Shown here piece after piece: positions 60,121 through 64,000 of a stretch of 64,000 nucleotides of DNA (position 1 is the first letter of the stretch; every line of letters starts with the position of its first letter). The DNA lies in contig CM067592.1 in assembly GCA_034336665.1 (NCBI GenBank), forward strand, positions 31,989,942 to 32,053,941. Direction: 5' to 3'. The position numbers were made by a program, and so were the translations under genes. The notes beneath the pieces are model-generated. The model saw only the letters and a program-made list of their open reading frames with translations. It was not told the DNA's origin and searched no databases. Origin of the DNA: Luscinia megarhynchos (taxonomy: Eukaryota > Chordata > Aves > Passeriformes > Turdidae).

Positions 60121-63100
60121 CTCTTACTGATTTGAGATCTGCTGCTATGATGTGATCTGTCAGGCTGCCATCAGAATGTGATTTTCCTTTCTGATTAGAA
60201 AATTGAACAATGGATCAAACCAGAAGCAGCTAAACAATTGCTGGTCAATGTCAGACCAGCAAACCCTACTTGTTAATTCTCTGCAAATAAAGTAGTACTC
60301 AATATAGTGAGACAAACACTGTTGAAAAGTCAAGCCAGTTCTGAGTGGCATTGATCCTCAGTCACAGTTAATCTGATGTCATCACCTCTTAATGCAGAAG
60401 TAAAGAAATTCTCCAGGGCAAAAAATTTTTCAACTTGTACCAGGGTTTCTCAAAAATTTTCAGCATCAATGCTCTACCTAGAATGAAGGGTAAAAAAGTC
60501 GTATTGGTCAGGCAGGATAATTACATATAATTTATGGTCTTGCATAAATTACTTTATACAGATGATTTTTCACATCAGTAAAATTATACTTAATATTTTA
60601 ATCCATCTTTTCAGTTTTCTATTCCACAGTGGTATTATTGCTGTGAAAAGAAAAGAGAGTCTTGGAAAATTTAAATTGTAAGGCATAAAACCTGATATGT
60701 TCTTATTTGAACGATGACAATAGCTGTATCAATGCTATGCCTTTGAAAAATGCTGCAAGTATTTAATAATTTGTGCTTTTTAAATTTGAAATATAGTAAA
60801 TGGAGATTTATCCACTTTAGTTTACTTTTGAAAATTGCTACAAAACTGGATATTTTCAAGTTTTTAGCTGGCAGTAATTACTTCCAGGATTTATTTTCCT
60901 TACTGTTTTGGTAGAATTGTATTTGCAAATTACATAGTAAAGGGAAATCTGTGGATCAGTAAAGTTTTTTTTACAAAATTCAAACTTGCTATAAGAGAAG
61001 CAAAATATGAAAAATGATAGCTTGAAATAAAACAAGTGGCTTTAGTTTACATTAGCTTCATGCACATTCACAGCAGTTTTCTGCATGTCTATTAGACCAG
61101 AACTAGCCAAAACCCCAAATTCTAAGAGAAAATTAAAATAGTCCTGAAGATGAAATTAGTGCAGTGTCTATATGAATTTTGTCTAGGAATGTTACAAAGA
61201 GCTGCTTGGTCCTTATTCAATGAACCCTGGCTGGGCATGTTCATTTGGATAAAGAGAAAATCCTGGAAGATAAGGATTCTAGATTTAGTTTGCCTAATTC
61301 CCTTGAGGATTTAGAATGTGCACAAGACTCTGCAAAATTTAAGGAGGAATTGCATGAAAATTTAGTGTAAAACTGCTAGCATTTCCTGTTCTTTCTTGAT
61401 CCGGGATGACTGTAATAGCAGTTGGTCTGTCTTAATGGAGTTTTAGCACTTTCCTCTCCTGGGAGAAATGAAACTGATGGGAAAAACAAGAAACCAAATA
61501 TTTGGGCAACTTCAAAACCATTTGTGGTTTTGGTTTTAGAAATATGAAGCTTTTTGTAGGTGGAGTTGCACATTTATTTTTCTGAAGCAATTTACAAGCC
61601 CATAAAAAGTGCATCAATCCAATGACTATTAGTTGCTCCCTTCTTAGCCACATACAGTTGTGTTTGGATTATATAAGTGCTAGTGTAATATATATAAAAA
61701 TTATTTTATTTAAATAAATCTATTTTCTTGAGAACTAAACCTTGAATTGTTGAACAATATTTAAAAGTTTTCCTGCTTCTGGAACTGGGTCACTGTCAGG
61801 CAACGGAGAAGTAGGGAAATCTGTTTAATGGAACAGTGCAACTGGGAACTGAGTTCTTATTGGAAAACACCTGTTTCTTGCATTATTTCAATAATATGAA
61901 TATACTCGAGTGATCACATTTCCCATTTCATAAAATTAAAGTTGTAGTGAGGGAGCCCTCTTTAGTCCTACTAAATCCTGGAAGAGCACTCACAGATGTC
62001 TGAGATTGTGTAATAGCTGAGAAAATACAAACTGTGGAGAGGACTTACAATTGCCTGAGATGAGTCAAGTGATGATTTCCCTGGTTCATGATGTCCTATA
62101 AATTTCTGCTATAGTTTGGATAAAAATACTTCCCAGAAAGACATTTTAGGCACTACAAGGAGGTACCATTAATATTCTGTGATGGATAAGATGTCTGAAG
62201 TGTGCCAATATTTTTTTAATAATTATCCTTAAATAATCCTTTTCCAATCCTTGCCAAAATGTTTTTTAAGTTTAGTTCTTCAAATAAATAATAAAGGAAA
62301 GTAGTACATAATAAACTTGTGACTTGTGAATAAAACTATTACCTGAAGAAGAAAAAGTTTATCTGAAACAAGGCAATTTCAAGGTCTCATGTCTAGTGAA
62401 TGGGGTTTTTTTCTCAAATAAGTGAGACTTGCATACCGAGGTACATTTATCTGCAGGGTATATCCCCAGAGCAGATAGACTCAAGAGAAATTTCCTGGAC
62501 CATTTAGTCCCATCACCAACATTGAACAACACCCTCATTTTCAATTTCTTATTTTATCTTTAGGTCCATCAGTACTCACATTGAAAAGCTATTTCAGAAT
62601 AACCCCACCTGATATTAAAATAGCATGTGGCTTCATATGTCAAGACAAGACTTATATTTTAAATTCTTTGATTTTCTATTGGAATGAAATTAGTTTCTAT
62701 CTTTAACACAACATATATTCAAATGAGACAGAAGTATAGATCAATAGGTTTATGGCTTTTTTGGACAAAATATGACAAATTTGAGAAGTAAAAAATGTTA
62801 CCATACCTAAAAAAATATCCCCATGTAATGGAAATAACACTGAAAGTGGCAGTTGGAATCTAGGGGACATGTTAGTTTTCGTATCACGTCTGGATTTGCT
62901 GCTTGGCCTGATTTATTTATGTACTGAATAGATAATTGACTGTGACCACTCTTCTACCTAAACTTACATTATAGTATTTAGTGTGAAAGCCAAACTCCTC
63001 ATAATTTGACATTCTAATAATAAAAGCAAAGTTAACTTTGTTTTATAGCAGTTACAAATGAAAAATAATACTCAATAAACATTTCCTTCATCTGTGATTC

Positions 63101-64000
63101 AGTGAATTATTTAAACATGTGGGCTGTCTGATGTAGTACTGCTTTATCTCTGGTCCCACTCAGCCTTTTCTGACTCACCAGTGATTCAAATATGCAAGTA
63201 ATTATTATGATCACTAGTTTTATACAAATGGCACTGAGACAATTACTTCATTTTCTACAGGCTGCTTAATAATATTTCAGAAACTGTCATGCTTAGCCAG
63301 TGTTTGGGCAGCAAATTATTTGCTCAGTCTGTTTAGTTATTTGCTTGCAGGTCATCCAAAAGCACGTCTTTTCATCCAGAATGTCATCCAGATTTTTGTT
63401 GTTCCAAGTGTCACCACATTCTTATGTTCAGTGATTTTGTCCCTCAACTTGCTGATTTATTAAGGTGTAGAGGAACAAGACTTAATTCAATATTTTACCA
63501 ATATTATTTATCAATATATTTACCAATGTATTTAGAGTTTGTTAAAGATTGCTAGCAGGTAGTTAAGAATTAGTTACTTGGCAAAAGTGAGGCTCATACA
63601 TGGCCAATCTAAGAATCTTCTTAATTAACATTAAACAACATTAAAGCAACACTGTGAATGCAAATAGAGTTAGAATAAGGAGGATTATAAGGATATAAAT
63701 TCAAATTGGAAAAAAATATTTTAGGGAATATATTTTAATATATGTAAAATGTGTGATATATGTTATGTTTTTCTTTCCAAATCTATTAATTGTAACAATA
63801 TCCTCTAATAATACTGTTTACTTACTCTTACTGCCTTCCTGTTCCTCTATTTCCTTATTATCTCAATATAAGGAACCTATGTCATAACTAAAATACAGTT
63901 TTTCTGAGTACATAAATTCTTTGTGTTTGAAATAATTCTAGAACTGTACTGGTCATTTCATAGATACTTTTTAGGAACTCGTTTGAATTGTGTTTTCTGA
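60121..64000. other. AT-rich non-coding stretch
   Basis: No gene, recognisable retroelement or long tandem repeat was seen. The open frames here (for example minus 60160-60351, 61432-61653, 62359-62544) have no splice or homology support. Confidence 0.7.

Noticed and set aside
1..64000. tRNA, rRNA, CRISPR, intact LTR retrovirus or complete DNA transposon
   Set aside because: No cloverleaf, rRNA core motif, regularly spaced repeats, paired LTRs with primer-binding site, or transposase-like frame was seen on either strand by eye.

Overview
The window looks like avian nuclear DNA. It carries at least six clear fossils of the CR1 LINE family, including copies with the bird-type 3' end (ATTCTATGA-like repeats and the TGGGTTGGAAG-type tail seen in reverse complement). 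The background is AT-rich and CpG-poor, no SINEs are evident, and no intact single-exon gene is present. The longest open frame (141 codons, minus strand, 5928-6353) is largely the antisense of a CR1 copy. There is nothing bacterial here: no operons, CRISPR arrays, tRNA or rRNA genes. The window most likely lies in a gene desert or inside very large introns; the sequence alone does not say which gene.

Layout. 1-6.1 kb: AT-rich unique DNA with a poly-T, a GT-rich microsatellite and two C-tract clusters that could form G-quadruplexes on the minus strand. 6.09-6.78 kb: sense CR1 fragment (reverse-transcriptase C-terminus and 3' end). 7.7-12.6 kb: several protein-like open stretches on the minus strand, the best having a good splice acceptor and a stop (7716-7881), plus a 20-bp perfect palindrome centred on a consensus CRE (8774-8793). 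16.5 kb: perfect (TAAATA)n array. 21.1-27.2 kb: two antisense CR1 3' ends, a nested hairpin at 22.6 kb, and a locus near 23 kb where both strands carry splice-flanked open frames. 36.9-38.9 kb: an antisense CR1 and two G-quadruplex motifs. 43.6-44.3 kb: an antisense CR1 reverse-transcriptase fossil. 48.4 kb: antisense CR1 3' end. 51.5-51.9 kb: sense CR1 reverse-transcriptase fossil with an internal deletion. 55.6-56.6 kb: GC-richer, open-frame-dense patch with a strong G-quadruplex motif. 59.4-60.1 kb: the most CpG-rich pocket of the window, containing a candidate terminal coding exon on the minus strand (59639-59786) and two short open frames on the plus strand.

If the two best candidate exons are real, both are terminal exons on the minus strand and both are entered in the same intron phase (phase 2). 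They could therefore be alternative last exons of one long minus-strand gene whose body lies beyond the right edge. This is an inference from splice-like signals and open frames only. No gene symbol is assigned because none was recognised. No previously undescribed system can be demonstrated by reading alone; the candidate exons, the CRE palindrome and the CpG pocket are the parts most worth testing.
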